Source: Chloroflexota bacterium (GTDB taxonomy: Bacteria > Chloroflexota > Anaerolineae > Anaerolineales > UBA4823). Taken from it: a stretch of 7,231 nucleotides of DNA. Shown one piece after another: positions 5,796 through 7,231 of the stretch. The stretch's first letter is position 1. The number at the start of each line of letters is the position of its first letter. A program made the position numbers and the translations under genes. Location of the stretch: positions 1 to 7,231 of the forward strand of contig DAOVXM010000127.1 of the NCBI GenBank assembly GCA_030636125.1. Reading direction: 5' to 3'. The notes beneath the pieces were generated by a model. It ran no database searches. It was not told the origin of the DNA and saw nothing but the letters and a program-made list of their open reading frames with translations.

Positions 5796-6739
5796 AAATT
5801 ATCGCCTCAACCGGAAGAGAAGATGTTGCTATGGTCTACATCGCCGATGTAAGGGATGGCCACTTAGTGGAGTGCGTTGAATCCGTACAACCCCCATTGC
5901 CCCGGGAGAAAAAGTGGGTGCTTTTAGTATCCACCATGTTTGGCTGTCCAGTCGGCTGCATGATGTGTGATGCCGGCGGCCATTACCAGGGCAAACCAAC
6001 AAAAGAAGAAATCTTCTCCCAAATTGACTATCTGGTTAGTAAACGGTATCCGGATAGAAACATCCCGGCAGCGCAATTTAAGATTCAATTCGCCCGGATG
6101 GGCGAACCATCCTTGAACGATAGCGTGTTAGATGTTCTGGACGAACTACCCGACCGTTATAACGCTCCAGGGCTGATGCCATCTATCTCTACGATTGCGC
6201 CCAAGGGTACGCAAGCGTTCTTTGAAAGATTGCTTAAGATTAAAAATGAGAAATATTCCGGCGGACACTTTCAATTCCAGTTCTCCATCCATACGACAGA
6301 TAAAAAGCTACGTGACCAGCTCATCCCAATCAAAAAGTGGGGGTTTGCGGAGATGGCTGAATATGGGGATCGTTTTTACTACGAAGGTGATAGAAAGGTC
6401 ACACTTAATTTCGCACTTGCCCAGGATGTCCCTGTCGACCCTGAAGTCCTGCTAAAGCACTTCGATCCGGCTCGATTCTTGATCAAAATCACCCCTTTGA
6501 ACCCTACATATCGCGCCACTGAGAATAAGCTGACGACTTATATTGACCCATTTAATGAAAATAAGGTTTACAAGGTAGTAAGTTCCCTTGAGGAAGCCGG
6601 TTACCAGGTTATTGTCAGCATTGGCGAAGTTGAGGAAAACTATATTGGCAGCAATTGCGGTCAGTATATCAAGCGGCATCTAGCCACCAGCGGAACCATA
6701 AATGATGGTTACACCTACGATCTTCAGGAGTATGCCTAA
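5792..6739 (+). CDS. RlmN/Cfr-like radical SAM protein, short form
   Basis: A 315-residue radical SAM enzyme. The [4Fe-4S] motif is C52-x3-C56-x2-C59 in FGCPVGCMMC, the spacing used by RlmN and Cfr, followed by GEPSLN (104-109), the counterpart of their SAM-binding GEP motif. Also parallel are FSIHTTDKKLRDQLIPI (164-180, like the SLHA..ELR..I.PI segment), ITPLNP (232-237) and a C-terminal SNCGQY (287-292), where C289 matches the cysteine that RlmN/Cfr methylate and use to deliver the methyl group to A2503 of 23S rRNA. Two differences matter: the N-terminal RNA-binding region of the 350-390 aa family members is reduced to about 40 residues, and the position of the resolving cysteine seven residues before C52 is Leu45. 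It is therefore not a normal RlmN; substrate unknown. It overlaps the flavoprotein gene by 4 bp and is followed 3 nt later by the Nudix gene. Confidence 0.88.
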   Translation: MKIIASTGREDVAMVYIADVRDGHLVECVESVQPPLPREKKWVLLVSTMFGCPVGCMMCDAGGHYQGKPTKEEIFSQIDYLVSKRYPDRNIPAAQFKIQFARMGEPSLNDSVLDVLDELPDRYNAPGLMPSISTIAPKGTQAFFERLLKIKNEKYSGGHFQFQFSIHTTDKKLRDQLIPIKKWGFAEMAEYGDRFYYEGDRKVTLNFALAQDVPVDPEVLLKHFDPARFLIKITPLNPTYRATENKLTTYIDPFNENKVYKVVSSLEEAGYQVIVSIGEVEENYIGSNCGQYIKRHLATSGTINDGYTYDLQEYA

Positions 6740-6742
6740 ACC

Positions 6743-7231
6743 ATGATAATGGCGACCTTATGTTACCTCAAAAGAGAGGGCCAAACCCTGATGGTCCACC
6801 GGACCAAAAAGGAAAACGATATGCATAAGGGTAAATGGAATGGCCTGGGGGGTAAACTCGAATCCGGTGAGACACCCGAAGAATGTGCCATTCGAGAGAT
6901 CCAGGAGGAATCTGGTTTGACCGTAACTAAACCTATCCTCAAGGGCATTTTGACCTTCCCGGGATTTGCCAATGATGAAGATTGGTACGCATTCGTTTTT
7001 CTCGCCCACGAATTCGAAGGTGAGTTGATCGACTCCCCAGAAGGCACTCTGAAATGGATTGACGATGACGAGCTATTGGATCTCAAATTATGGGAGGGAG
7101 ACCGAATATTCCTGCCCTGGTTAGAGCAATCTAAATTTTTCTCTGGCAAATTCATATATAAAAATGGGCGCCTCACCTCCAATCAGGTCATCTTTTATGA
7201 TCACTGCCCCAACGCGGGTGAGCCTTCTCAA
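6743..7231 (+). CDS. Nudix hydrolase, MutX/MTH1-like 8-oxo-dGTP diphosphatase (3' end beyond window)
   Basis: 163 codons are present with no stop before the window edge. The Nudix box GX5EX7REUXEEXGU is complete at residues 37-59 (GKLESGE...REIQEESGL), with metal-binding glutamates at 52, 55 and 56. Upstream HRTKKENDMHKGKWNGLGGK (19-38) and downstream LKWIDDDEL and LWEGDRIF (W117, D120) follow the pattern of Streptococcus MutX and human MTH1, which hydrolyse 8-oxo-dGTP to the monophosphate and so prevent mutations. Those proteins are about 155 aa long, so only a few codons are probably missing here. The start is ATG 6743 (AGGAG at 6726-6730, a long 12-nt spacer), with ATG 6749 an in-frame alternative; it lies 3 nt after the radical SAM stop, so translation is likely coupled. 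The exact nucleotide substrate is inferred from family resemblance. Confidence 0.9.
   Translation, partial: MIMATLCYLKREGQTLMVHRTKKENDMHKGKWNGLGGKLESGETPEECAIREIQEESGLTVTKPILKGILTFPGFANDEDWYAFVFLAHEFEGELIDSPEGTLKWIDDDELLDLKLWEGDRIFLPWLEQSKFFSGKFIYKNGRLTSNQVIFYDHCPNAGEPSQ

Noticed and set aside
6763..7182. 139-codon minus-strand frame at the right end
   Set aside because: It is antisense to the Nudix gene, whose plus-strand frame has a complete Nudix box.
1..7231. CRISPR array, tRNA, rRNA or intact insertion sequence
   Set aside because: No spaced direct-repeat array, tRNA-like segment or transposase motif was seen on either strand.

Overview
The window reads as bacterial chromosomal DNA of moderate GC content carrying seven convincing genes and one doubtful small one, all on the + strand. 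Gene style (a HerA-type ATPase, a DinB-fold protein, an SDR and a FAD reductase without redox cysteines) would fit a Chloroflexota (Anaerolineae-like) genome. That placement is an inference from protein flavour, not from a marker gene.

Region 1 (1 to about 536) is AT-rich, has no convincing gene, and ends in a cluster of inverted repeats around a TTGACA hexamer just before the first gene. Region 2 (537-2267) encodes a HerA/DUF87 hexameric DNA-translocase ATPase; a perfect 10-bp inverted repeat starts inside its stop codon. No nurA partner is visible. Region 3 (about 2320-4151) holds a possible short ORF of about 53 codons, a DinB-fold putative metalloprotein and a classical short-chain dehydrogenase, with 12-nt gaps and good ribosome binding sites, so probably one transcript.

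Region 4 (4152-7231, open at the right edge) follows a long imperfect hairpin and an extended -10 promoter-like box placed so close to an ATG that the mRNA may be leaderless. It contains four tightly packed genes: an isochorismatase-fold cysteine hydrolase (14-bp overlap with the next), a thioredoxin-reductase-fold flavoprotein without the CxxC motif (4-bp ATGA overlap with the next), a short RlmN/Cfr-like radical SAM protein (3-nt gap to the next), and a MutX/MTH1-type Nudix hydrolase running off the window.

The most interesting part is region 4. The radical SAM protein keeps the CX3CX2C cluster motif, the GEP motif and the C-terminal cysteine that is methylated in RlmN/Cfr, but lacks the N-terminal RNA-binding region and has Leu where RlmN and Cfr have the resolving cysteine. 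Coupled to a flavoprotein that could be its electron source and to a nucleotide-sanitising Nudix enzyme, it may define an undescribed nucleotide or RNA modification cassette. This is a hypothesis from motifs and gene order only.
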